Origin: a virus
Virus record (IMG/VR): IMGVR_UViG_3300013093_000358
Coordinates: 1-20,005 of that record
Reading direction: 5' to 3' (one strand)
Length of the DNA: 20,005 bases
A program made the position numbers and the translations under genes. Within the stretch, counting starts at the first letter, position 1. Every line of letters begins with the position of its first letter. Positions 7,989 through 14,335 of this stretch are shown in pieces. The notes under the pieces are model-generated. The model did no database searches, had not been told where the DNA came from, and saw only the letters and a list, made by a program, of their open reading frames with translations.

Positions 7989-8456
7989 CTATCCAAAAAT
8001 AATACTAAATGCAACCGCGGCTGATTTGGTTGCAAGTTCTTGTTGTGTTCCGTTTGTGTTGTCTACAAACAATCCTGATTTACCACTGCTGACTGTACCA
8101 GTGTACAAAGTCACTGTGTTGGCAGTATCGTACAAAGAAATTCCAGTGATGTTGATATTGCCCACCACCGAGCCGGCAGTTAAAATATTACCAAAGGTTG
8201 TTCCGTTGTTGGTCAATTGCCAAGTGGTTGTGGCTTCGTTCCATCGAACAAACACATTGGCCCCAACTGGTCGATAAACACCAATTGATGCGTTTAAATT
8301 CACCGCCGAGTTGGTATTAAACATCAATACGTCATCGGCATTAACAGTTGCACTATTGATTGTGGTAGTGTTGCCAATGATATTCAAGTTACCATTAACG
8401 GTCATTGTTGGAACGTTGATTGTGTAACTGTCGGGAATATTCTTTATTGTAGCCAT
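7989..8456 (-). CDS. Fibre-module protein, 155 aa
   Basis: First gene of the unit that starts at the late promoter 8481-8488. Residues 12-60 contain TVNGNLNIIGNTTTINSATV followed by D-D-V-L-M-F and N-A-S-I-G-V-Y-R, then V-R-W-N-E-A-T-T-T-W near residue 73. This is the N-terminal module of many T4-like marine phage fibres and also of the 1162-residue gene in this window. The C terminus ends in SIIFG, matching the DTIFG ending of the 123-residue gene. Gene end and the next gene's ribosome-binding site overlap (GGATAGGACAACC). It is probably an appendage subunit and has no enzyme motif. Confidence 0.78.
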   Translation of the reverse strand: MATIKNIPDSYTINVPTMTVNGNLNIIGNTTTINSATVNADDVLMFNTNSAVNLNASIGVYRPVGANVFVRWNEATTTWQLTNNGTTFGNILTAGSVVGNINITGISLYDTANTVTLYTGTVSSGKSGLFVDNTNGTQQELATKSAAVAFSIIFG

Positions 8457-8480
8457 CGATTAAAAACCTTAATTTAGTAG

Positions 8481-8488
8481 TATTTATG
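8481..8488 (-). promoter_or_regulatory. T4-type late promoter (CATAAATA) of the fibre operon
   Basis: CATAAATA on the minus strand, about 25 nt above the ATG of the 155-residue fibre-module gene and directly below the terminator at 8514-8538. It probably drives the closely spaced genes from 8456 down to 5747. Confidence 0.7.
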
Positions 8489-8513
8489 CTCGAGTCAAGA
8501 TCAAGATTTCAAT

Positions 8514-8538
8514 AAAAAACCCGCCGTAGCGGGTTTTT
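8514..8538 (-). terminator. Rho-independent terminator after the 252-aa gene
   Basis: GC-rich stem CCCGC/GCGGG with loop CGTA, flanked by A6 on one side and T5 on the other, so it can act on both strands. It lies 18 nt below the stop codon of the 252-residue gene. Confidence 0.85.
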
Positions 8539-8555
8539 AATGTTGCTTACAACTA

Positions 8556-9314
8556 TTAAACTGCGTCAGGAATTTGTACAAAACCCACTGTACCAGCTGC
8601 TGCATCTTTTAGGTATGGGTTAGCTGTTGTTGGTAGTTGACTCCAATAACGATACTTGTTACGATAACCATAACCATCTGTACCAAAGTCCCAAACCCAA
8701 CGGTTTGTCAACTTGCTGGCAAAGAAACCAACTTCCATTGGTGCGCTTGGGCTAGCATTTGCCGCTGTAACTGCTTGTGGTGTGTAGCCAATTGTTACGT
8801 TGGCAATAGAACCAACTGTGGCATTGATAGCTGTAATAGTTACGTTACCGCTGATACCTGTGTTCATAACTTTTGCGCCAACTACAAAACCAGCTGTACC
8901 ACTTGGTGCTGTGTTTGCTGCTGCTGTGCTGTATGTCATGTATGTACTTGTACTTGTGCCACTAACTTGTGTTGCCACGTTAGCCCAGTATGTTATACCA
9001 GTGTAAACTGGAATTGAAACTTGACCTGGACCGCCATCTGGCACCATGCTGTTTACCAGTGTGCAAATTTTCTTTGTTGTGCCATCGCTGCACAAAAACT
9101 TGTGTTCGCCTTTGGCACGTAACAAACTGGCATTGGTTGGACCATTACCTGTGTCTGCCTGAGGATGAATTTGAGGACCAGCTTGAGTGTAAACACCACC
9201 AACTGAACCAGGATAGTAAGTGATACCACCAGAAGTGATTTGATCTGGGCCTGTGTGTTGATCTGTACGTTGACCACCTGCTGTAGGTGTCTTGCTAATT
9301 TTTAGTTTTGCCAT
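8556..9314 (-). CDS. Probable virion structural protein, 252 aa
   Basis: ATG at 9312-9314 with an excellent ribosome-binding site (AAAGGAG, 7 nt spacing), its own late promoter and a strong terminator: the signals of a highly expressed single-gene late unit. The N-terminal 60 residues are Gly/Thr/Gln-rich and probably extended. Residues 66-90 read RAKGEHKFLCSDGTTKKICT, a pattern I associate with unnamed structural proteins next to gp23 in marine T4-like phages. Residues 194-224 contain V-G-F-F-A-S-K-L-T-N-R-W-V-W-D-F followed by a Tyr-rich stretch. No enzyme or membrane motif is visible. It may decorate the capsid or be a neck/tail component; the function is unknown. Confidence 0.8.
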   Translation of the reverse strand: MAKLKISKTPTAGGQRTDQHTGPDQITSGGITYYPGSVGGVYTQAGPQIHPQADTGNGPTNASLLRAKGEHKFLCSDGTTKKICTLVNSMVPDGGPGQVSIPVYTGITYWANVATQVSGTSTSTYMTYSTAAANTAPSGTAGFVVGAKVMNTGISGNVTITAINATVGSIANVTIGYTPQAVTAANASPSAPMEVGFFASKLTNRWVWDFGTDGYGYRNKYRYWSQLPTTANPYLKDAAAGTVGFVQIPDAV

Positions 9315-9317
9315 TTT

Positions 9318-9409
9318 ATTTCTCCTTTGCCACTCAGGGCGTTAGCGTTCTAGGCTACCCGGAGTGGTGCTCCGAGAGTTACTCGTGTGAGTGAACACTT
9401 ATATTTATG
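9318..9409 (-). promoter_or_regulatory. Late promoter (CATAAATA, 9402-9409) and structured 5' leader
   Basis: The minus strand has CATAAATA at 9402-9409. The roughly 80-nt leader before the 252-residue gene contains two clear hairpins: 9378-9396 (GTT-ACTC / GAGT-AAC with one bulged base) and 9360-9374 (CGGAG / CTCCG, 5-nt loop). The ribosome-binding sequence AAAGGAG follows. Most other leaders in this window are only 15-40 nt, so this one is unusual. It may stabilise the mRNA or tune translation. Confidence 0.6.
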
Positions 9410-9419
9410 ACACAGTCAA

Positions 9420-9446
9420 TAAAAAAGCACCCAAAGGTGCTTTTTG
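9420..9446 (-). terminator. Bidirectional-type hairpin terminator
   Basis: Stem GCACC/GGTGC with loop CAAA, flanked by A6 and T5. It stands 14 nt below the stop of the 57-residue gene and above the next late promoter, closing the two-gene small-protein unit. Confidence 0.85.
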
Positions 9447-9459
9447 ACTTGATGTAAAA

Positions 9460-9633
9460 TTAATGTTGGGCGTGACCAACAACTGGGTTGGCAGTTGTGA
9501 TTTTTGGCTTTGCCGCTGTTTGAATGGTAGTCGGTGTGGAAGCAACTTTGATTGTTGCGCCAACCACAGCCGGTGCGGTTACCGTAGCTTTGGGTTTTGC
9601 TGCCGTTTCTGGTGGTGGTGTGCGTGTGGTCAT
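9460..9633 (-). CDS. Small Pro/Ala/Lys-rich protein, 57 aa
   Basis: ATG at 9631-9633, three bases below the stop of the 72-residue gene, and stop TAA at 9460-9462 just above a strong terminator. The product begins MTTRTPPPETAAKPKATVTA and contains an internal repeat of AAKPK-x-T (residues 11-17 and 40-46). It is basic, lacks hydrophobic segments and is probably disordered. No strong ribosome-binding site is visible, so it probably depends on translational coupling to the 72-residue gene. Its placement in a dedicated late unit between gp23 and another structural gene makes it a candidate minor virion protein. I do not recognise it. Confidence 0.6.
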   Translation of the reverse strand: MTTRTPPPETAAKPKATVTAPAVVGATIKVASTPTTIQTAAKPKITTANPVVGHAQH

Positions 9634-9636
9634 TGA

Positions 9637-9855
9637 TTAACTCTGTGGAGTATTTTTGGCCATTGCCTTGGTCACAACAGTACCGTTGTCGCTGTTGGCG
9701 CCACGATATGTTGCTGTACCAGTTTGTGCCGATACTGTACCGACGCTGGTATAAGATGCTGTACCTGTTGCTGGACCTTGTGTGCCCAATGTACCTTTAA
9801 CTGCTGTGCCAGCTACACTTGGAACACCTGCTTTGTAAATTGTTGTTGTTGTCAT
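9637..9855 (-). CDS. Small Gly/Thr/Ala-rich protein, 72 aa
   Basis: ATG at 9853-9855 with the strong ribosome-binding site AGGAG and a late promoter at 9881-9888. The sequence is of low complexity, with repeated G-T-x-x-x-x-G-T and T-G-T-A-S/T-Y strands (residues 16-50), so it may be a short beta-rich or disordered polypeptide. It heads a two-gene unit with the 57-residue gene, isolated by terminators on both sides and located directly after gp23. That position and the strong late signals suggest an abundant small virion or head-assembly protein. No family is recognised. Confidence 0.7.
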   Translation of the reverse strand: MTTTTIYKAGVPSVAGTAVKGTLGTQGPATGTASYTSVGTVSAQTGTATYRGANSDNGTVVTKAMAKNTPQS

Positions 9856-9880
9856 TGCGTGACTCCTGTGATATTAGTAA

Positions 9881-9888
9881 TATTTATG
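9881..9888 (-). promoter_or_regulatory. T4-type late promoter (CATAAATA) of the small-protein unit
   Basis: CATAAATA on the minus strand, 26 nt above the ATG of the 72-residue gene and directly below the gp23 terminator. The context ACATAAATATTAC fits the T4 late consensus well. Confidence 0.72.
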
Positions 9889-9899
9889 TTTTGGTCAAC

Positions 9900-9924
9900 A
9901 AAAAAGGACCTTTCGGTCCTTTTC
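9900..9924 (-). terminator. gp23 transcription terminator
   Basis: Stem AAAAGGACC/GGTCCTTTT with a TTTC loop lies about 55 nt below the gp23 stop codon; U-rich on either strand. It ends the head-gene transcripts before the small-protein unit. Confidence 0.85.
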
Positions 9925-9978
9925 TGCCTTCCCATCCCTGGGTTGTGTTTTAACTTTCGTTAAATCAGTTCTGTCTGA

Positions 9979-11157
9979 TTATTGGAAAGATAAGTTAGCT
10001 ACAGCGATCTCGCCAACATAGTCACCAGCGTTACCTAGAGATGACGCTGTGTTTGTCAACTCTACATAACCATAACGTGTCATAAATGATACGACTGGTT
10101 CGAATGTTGTTGGATCAAGAACAACACCAGAGCTCATCAAAGGAATATATGGGCAATAGAACGCAGCTGCATCAGCTTCGCTTGAACCCTTATAACCAAC
10201 TAGAACTGCTTGGCTGTCATTTGCATAACCGTCAACATAAATCTTCATTGCACCGTTCAAAGTACCAACAAACTTGGTGTTTGTAGGAGCTTCAAATGTA
10301 CCTTCTGTAGTACGTGCAAATGCAGATGTTGTAGCACTTTGTAGTACTGTTAATGAAGCTGGACTTACAACTGCCCAGTTACCAGCACCACGACGTGTAC
10401 GTTGAGCGATCAAGTTAGCTGTACGGTTGATTAGAACTGCCAAAGCAGCATGCTCATCACCAACGAATGTAGCTGTACCAGAAACAGCAGACTGATCAAA
10501 TGTGTAATCAGTTGCAGCTAGGGCACGTAGACTACCAAGAATCTCTTGGTCAATCTCAACTGTGATCTCTTGAGCCAAAGCAGCCATGATTTCAGCTTCA
10601 ACATCCAAACCGTGCATAGACTGAGCGTCTTGAGCGGCTTCAAATGTCCAACGAGCTGACAATTTGCGTGTCTTAGCTTCAACTACTTGTTTCAAGATTT
10701 GAACGTTGATACGGTTACCAGCTACACCTTCAAGACTTGAAGTTGTTGTAGCTTGGCCAGTAGTATTACTACCAGAGTAAGCAACGGCAATTTTGAATGG
10801 GCTCAATGCCTCATCACCAGCAGTAGTGCTTGTAGCGTATGCAGAACCGTCAGCAACGGAATCAGCGTAACGTACACGCAATGTGTGGATTTGAGCTACT
10901 GGGCCTGTCATTGGTTGTACACCAACGATTTCGTTAGCGATAACTGTTGGCATAACACGACGGATAACTGGTAGAATTACACGGTTAAGTGTAGCTACGT
11001 TACCTGCTTGTGTTGCACCGCCTGTTGCGTTTTCAGCTAACATTTTACGAGTGTTCTCAAGGATTACACCCATTGTTGTACGACGTGAACCGTTAAGTCC
11101 TTCTAACAGGGCTTCTTTGGTTTCGCCCCAACGGCTTTCTAATAATGCTTGTGTCAT
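9979..11157 (-). CDS. gp23: Major capsid protein gp23
   Basis: The order gp20-gp21-gp22-gp23 and the sequence both identify the T4-type major head protein. The N terminus is a helical pre-sequence (LLESRWGETKEALLEGL), then ENTRKMLAE, where the gp21 protease probably cuts after Glu42. The mature part has the family core: V-A-T-L-N-R-V-I-L-P-V-I-R-R-V-M-P, R-W-T-F-E-A-A-Q-D-A-Q-S-M-H-G-L-D near residues 168-184, and C-terminal F-M-T-R-Y-G-Y. At 392 residues it is far shorter than T4 gp23 (521), so the T4 insertion domain appears absent or reduced. The ribosome-binding site is GAAAGAGGAAAT. The CTTAAATA box overlapping the gp22 stop could provide an extra promoter. Confidence 0.95.
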   Translation of the reverse strand: MTQALLESRWGETKEALLEGLNGSRRTTMGVILENTRKMLAENATGGATQAGNVATLNRVILPVIRRVMPTVIANEIVGVQPMTGPVAQIHTLRVRYADSVADGSAYATSTTAGDEALSPFKIAVAYSGSNTTGQATTTSSLEGVAGNRINVQILKQVVEAKTRKLSARWTFEAAQDAQSMHGLDVEAEIMAALAQEITVEIDQEILGSLRALAATDYTFDQSAVSGTATFVGDEHAALAVLINRTANLIAQRTRRGAGNWAVVSPASLTVLQSATTSAFARTTEGTFEAPTNTKFVGTLNGAMKIYVDGYANDSQAVLVGYKGSSEADAAAFYCPYIPLMSSGVVLDPTTFEPVVSFMTRYGYVELTNTASSLGNAGDYVGEIAVANLSFQ

Positions 11158-11182
11158 GATATTTCCTCTTTCCTTTTAGGGT

Positions 11183-12301
11183 TTATTTAAGCCCTGCTAA
11201 ACGTTTCATTTCATAAACATTTGACATTACGTCAGGTGCTTGTGAACTTTCAACGGCAGTTTTAGCAGTTTTATCACCAGTTACTACTGCACGACTTTCG
11301 TTCAATGCTACAGCTTTAGGAGCTGGAGTATTAACACTTGAGTTGTTCAATACAGCTGGTAGATACTTTTCGTATGCAGACTGAAGACGATCGGTCTGTA
11401 CACTTTCAAGAAGGTCACGCATGATTGCGGACTTTTCCTTGTTCAAAGGTTTCAACATTTCTGCAAGTTTTTCCTTGCGTTCTGCTGATTCTTTGATAAT
11501 ACGAATTTCTGTTTCTTTTGATTCAACTAGAGCTTTCTTTTCTTCAATTGCTGATACTGCTTCAGACAATTTAGCAGTTACCTTCTCAACTTGAGATTGT
11601 AACGTACGGATCTGCTTGTTCTCATTCAAATGAGTACCTGCAAATTCGCTTGCGAATGCTTCGAATAGACGACGACCAAACATGTTCTCGCGAGCAATTT
11701 GGATATCTTCTTTTAGTTGAGTCAGTTCTGACTCTAACGAACTGGTTACGGCCTCTTTTACTGCGGCGGCAGATTGTTCAACAAATTTCTTCTGGATTTC
11801 AGCCAATTTGGCTTTGCCTTCAGCAACTAAACGAACCTTGGTTTCCACCACGGCACGCTTGTCTGCTTCAAATTCTTTGATTTCTTCTGCTAAAGCACGG
11901 ATAGTAAATGACTCGAGTTTGCTGATAGCATTCTCGTATGTCTTACGATCTGCACGTAGTTCTTTGATTTCTTCACTTAGTTTTGCAACCATGAAGTCAT
12001 TAAACTTACCTGCGCTTTCAACCATGGTGCGTTTGAATGCCACACGGTCTTCCGCTAATTGTCGTTTTTCGTCTGCGAACTCTGAAAGTTCAGCAGTGAG
12101 AGACTCTGTAACCATTTTGTCTAGAGCTTCAACCATTACAGCTTTGTCATGTTGATAACGTTGAGCAAATTCTTCGCGTAATTCTGCACGAACTTGTTCC
12201 TTGGCTTCAGTGATGCGTGATTCCCAAGCTTCAGCAATAGCCTGCTTGGTATCTTCATTAATGATTCCGTTATCCAACAATGGTTTGATAGCATCTAACA
12301 T
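11183..12301 (-). CDS. gp22: Prohead scaffold protein gp22
   Basis: This 372-residue protein is dominated by Lys, Glu and Ala in long helical stretches (about residues 20-300), as expected of the core scaffold on which the gp23 shell assembles and which gp21 later degrades. It starts LDAIKPLLDNGIINEDTKQA and ends with V-Y-E-M-K-R-L-A-G-L-K, an ending I associate with gp22 of marine T4-like phages. It lies directly between gp21 and gp23. The ribosome-binding site TAGGAG precedes ATG at 12299-12301 and the gap to gp21 is 12 nt, so the two are probably co-translated from the same late transcript. Confidence 0.9.
   Translation of the reverse strand: MLDAIKPLLDNGIINEDTKQAIAEAWESRITEAKEQVRAELREEFAQRYQHDKAVMVEALDKMVTESLTAELSEFADEKRQLAEDRVAFKRTMVESAGKFNDFMVAKLSEEIKELRADRKTYENAISKLESFTIRALAEEIKEFEADKRAVVETKVRLVAEGKAKLAEIQKKFVEQSAAAVKEAVTSSLESELTQLKEDIQIARENMFGRRLFEAFASEFAGTHLNENKQIRTLQSQVEKVTAKLSEAVSAIEEKKALVESKETEIRIIKESAERKEKLAEMLKPLNKEKSAIMRDLLESVQTDRLQSAYEKYLPAVLNNSSVNTPAPKAVALNESRAVVTGDKTAKTAVESSQAPDVMSNVYEMKRLAGLK
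11184..11191 (-). promoter_or_regulatory. Possible weak late promoter (CTTAAATA) before gp23
   Basis: The minus strand reads CTTAAATA, one base different from the CATAAATA boxes elsewhere in the window, and it overlaps the stop codon of gp22, 27 nt above the gp23 ATG. The position suits an extra promoter for the most abundant protein, but coding constraint alone could create it. Confidence 0.35.
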
Positions 12302-12313
12302 TGGATATTTCTC

Positions 12314-12952
12314 CTATAGTTTTAAATCTTTGATCAAGGCTTGAATGCCTTCTTTCAGGTACTTCTGTACTTTTTGATCTTGAGCGGCTTCACGTGCCGT
12401 TTCAAATACCTGCATACCACCACGCATGTTCATCAAGCCTTCATAGATGGCTTTTGGATAAGCATGAGGTGCGCTAGGTTGTGCTACGATGTCAACGGTA
12501 ATGATCTCAAAATCACTAACGTGTCCACTTCCGTCACTGACATTGCCAGATCCACGTGAGCTCACACCCAGCTTGACGCCAGATGTGATCATAGCTTTAA
12601 CTAATTCGCCCATTGGAGTTGGCAATACCTTTAATTTTCCGTACCCTGCAGGGCCATCCATCCACATTTCTGTGATGATATGACTAACACGGTCCAAGTT
12701 AATCTTGAGGTCATCTGGGTGATCTACTTCACCTAACACAGAGTACCCGCCTTTGATTTGGTCATTGATAGTTGAAACTGCTTTTTCAATTTCGTGAACG
12801 GGATAAACACGTTGGTTGGCATTTTTAACGCCGCCCTCGATGAATATCCCTTTCATATAGAGGTCTTTACCTTTTCCGTCGGCAGAGTCTGTGGACTCAA
12901 CCACAATCCCTGCCCGGTCAAACGATAAATGCTCTTTTAGGTACAAAGCCAT
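12314..12952 (-). CDS. gp21: Prohead maturation protease gp21
   Basis: This 212-residue protein matches the T4 gp21 family (herpesvirus-type serine proteases, U9/S80). The catalytic His is His78 in V-L-G-E-V-D-H-P, and the Ser lies in G-V-S-S-R-G-S-G (Ser131/132). D-F-E-I-I-T-V-D-I-V (about 146-155) is the third conserved strand with Asp, followed by Q-P-S-A-P. N-A-N-Q-R-V-Y-P near residue 47 is also typical. It cleaves gp23, gp22 and the core proteins after Glu during prohead maturation and then itself. The ribosome-binding site is TAGGAAA. It is 22 nt below the acidic core protein gene and without a visible promoter of its own, so it is probably co-transcribed. Confidence 0.95.
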   Translation of the reverse strand: MALYLKEHLSFDRAGIVVESTDSADGKGKDLYMKGIFIEGGVKNANQRVYPVHEIEKAVSTINDQIKGGYSVLGEVDHPDDLKINLDRVSHIITEMWMDGPAGYGKLKVLPTPMGELVKAMITSGVKLGVSSRGSGNVSDGSGHVSDFEIITVDIVAQPSAPHAYPKAIYEGLMNMRGGMQVFETAREAAQDQKVQKYLKEGIQALIKDLKL

Positions 12953-12974
12953 TTTGTTTCCTATCTATGTACGA

Positions 12975-13952
12975 TTAACGTACTTTACCACCAATTTCAC
13001 TCTTCTTGTTGATAGAAGCCTTTTCAGACGTGCTACCAACTTTCTTACCTGTTTCTGTGTCGCCGTTTTTCTCAGCGCCGTGACCAGCAGGTTCAGCTTT
13101 TAGCTTTTTGTCGCCGCCAGGTGTGTTACCTACGTTGCCAATTAGCTTGCCTTCGCCTTTGCTGTATTCATTGCTTGGCTTAGGAATTGATTTGCCGTCT
13201 GGTGATTCGTTGTCGCCTTTGCCACTAACAATGTTAGAAGCTGTGCCACCAAAGTCAGCGCCTGGGCCTACTGAGCCTGGTTTTGCATTAACACTAACTT
13301 TCTTACCTGCTGCACCAACTGCTGTACCTTCAGCTGCATCACCTTCGCCGCCGTAGATATCACCAATACGGTCTACGTATTCGCGCATCATTTCAGAAGT
13401 AGATAGTTTACGTGATTTGGATTCTTCAGTCTTTTTAGCTTTAGGCTCTTTGGACTCTTCTTCCTCTTCCTCTTCTTCCTCTTCGTCGGCTTCAAACATG
13501 TGAGCGGATTCTTCTTCCTCTTCTTCGCCTTCTTCGTCGCCCATTGCTGGAGCTTCATTGTGGCCCATGATTTCGTCAAACTTGGATAATAGCTCATCCA
13601 ACTTGGCGTCAATGTCCATTACTTTGTCTTCAATTTCTTCGTGCTCTTCTTCTTCAGAATCAGCATGCATAGCCAGTTCGTCACCAACTTCAGCATCGGC
13701 ATCGGCGTCATGATCCAATTCCATCTCGGAACCTTCTTCATCTTCTTCACCAACTGATTCTTCGTGTGTTAGTTCGTCGACCATTTCTTCCACGTCGTTC
13801 TGACCGTGTACAGTTTCTTCCATAGACTCTTCGTCCATGATAGATTCATAAATGTCGCGTGATTTTTCTACTACGATGTCGTGAAATAAATCACGAGCTT
13901 TTTGATCTTCATCATTAATGATGTATTCAATTAACTTTTCAAACTTGTTCAT
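12975..13952 (-). CDS. Acidic prohead core protein (gp67/gp68 position), 325 aa
   Basis: Starts MNKFEKLIEYIINDEDQKAR, then L-F-H-D-I-V-V-E-K-S-R, an N terminus seen in prohead core proteins of marine T4-like phages. Residues 35-165 are extremely acidic with runs of six or more Glu, interrupted by a helical segment I-D-A-K-L-D-E-L-L-S-K-F-D. Residues 190-325 switch to Gly/Lys-rich, low-complexity sequence. It lies between gp20 and gp21 where T4 has the core genes 67 and 68, so a role in forming the internal core and being degraded by gp21 is likely. ATG at 13950-13952 has a strong AAGGAG site, and a late-promoter-like TGTAAATA at 13984-13991. Family membership is inferred mainly from position, charge and N terminus. 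Confidence 0.82.
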   Translation of the reverse strand: MNKFEKLIEYIINDEDQKARDLFHDIVVEKSRDIYESIMDEESMEETVHGQNDVEEMVDELTHEESVGEEDEEGSEMELDHDADADAEVGDELAMHADSEEEEHEEIEDKVMDIDAKLDELLSKFDEIMGHNEAPAMGDEEGEEEEEESAHMFEADEEEEEEEEEESKEPKAKKTEESKSRKLSTSEMMREYVDRIGDIYGGEGDAAEGTAVGAAGKKVSVNAKPGSVGPGADFGGTASNIVSGKGDNESPDGKSIPKPSNEYSKGEGKLIGNVGNTPGGDKKLKAEPAGHGAEKNGDTETGKKVGSTSEKASINKKSEIGGKVR

Positions 13953-13983
13953 AGGAACTCCTTTTTATAAATGGCTTGTATAG

Positions 13984-13991
13984 TATTTACA
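13984..13991 (-). promoter_or_regulatory. Late-type promoter (TGTAAATA) of the core protein/gp21/gp22 unit
   Basis: The minus strand reads TGTAAATA followed by CTATACAA, 31 nt above the ATG of the acidic core protein. It differs from TATAAATA by one base. The 13953-14080 spacer holds this box and no gene. Confidence 0.5.
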
Positions 13992-14080
13992 AAACTGCGT
14001 ATATATTGGAGTTAAATGGGTATTTTTTGAAGGATTTTGAGGAAAAGCTACAGAATTGTTACAATTTTACCGAAGAAATG

Positions 14081-14314
14081 CTACAATCCCAGAGGACCGC
14101 CGCCCATTTCTGGTGCAGGAGCATACTGCTTTGATACGCCTTGCAATTTCTTTTCGTGTTCTAATTTACGCACATCATGACTCTGTCTCAGCTGATGCAG
14201 GTGCGCCAACGTAAGTCTGGTCTTGCGTGTGTCGTCAATTTTAAGCGCAGAATTATCCGATTTTTCATCGTGATAACCTCTGGGTGCTGGATCAAACAAT
14301 TCCATGATATTCAT
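14081..14314 (-). CDS. Small prohead-cluster protein next to gp20, 77 aa
   Basis: Starts MNIMELFDPAPRGYHDEKSD and has a central basic helix, K-I-D-D-T-R-K-T-R-L-T-L-A-H-L-H-Q-L-R, ending in a Pro/Gly-rich tail. Small proteins with an R-G-Y ... R-K-T-R-L-T-L pattern occur directly after the portal gene in marine T4-like phages. I know of no assigned role, but the position corresponds to the T4 core protein genes. The gap to gp20 is 21 nt. The first ATG (14312-14314) has no ribosome-binding site. The second ATG, at codon 4 (14303-14305), is an alternative start if the GGTAAATA box at 14320-14327 is used. It is probably a head-assembly or core component. Confidence 0.75.
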   Translation of the reverse strand: MNIMELFDPAPRGYHDEKSDNSALKIDDTRKTRLTLAHLHQLRQSHDVRKLEHEKKLQGVSKQYAPAPEMGGGPLGL

Positions 14315-14319
14315 ACAAC

Positions 14320-14327
14320 TATTTACC
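14320..14327 (-). promoter_or_regulatory. Possible late promoter (GGTAAATA) between gp20 and the small prohead gene
   Basis: GGTAAATA on the minus strand lies only 5 nt above the first ATG of the 77-residue gene. A transcript starting about 6 nt downstream would be leaderless for that ATG, so either the second ATG is used or this box is fortuitous. Confidence 0.35.
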
Positions 14328-14335
14328 AGTTTAGA

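Noticed and set aside
13388-13612. Minus-strand 74-codon frame inside the acidic core gene
   Set aside because: It is a Lys-rich out-of-frame reading of the poly-Glu region, fully inside a well-supported gene.
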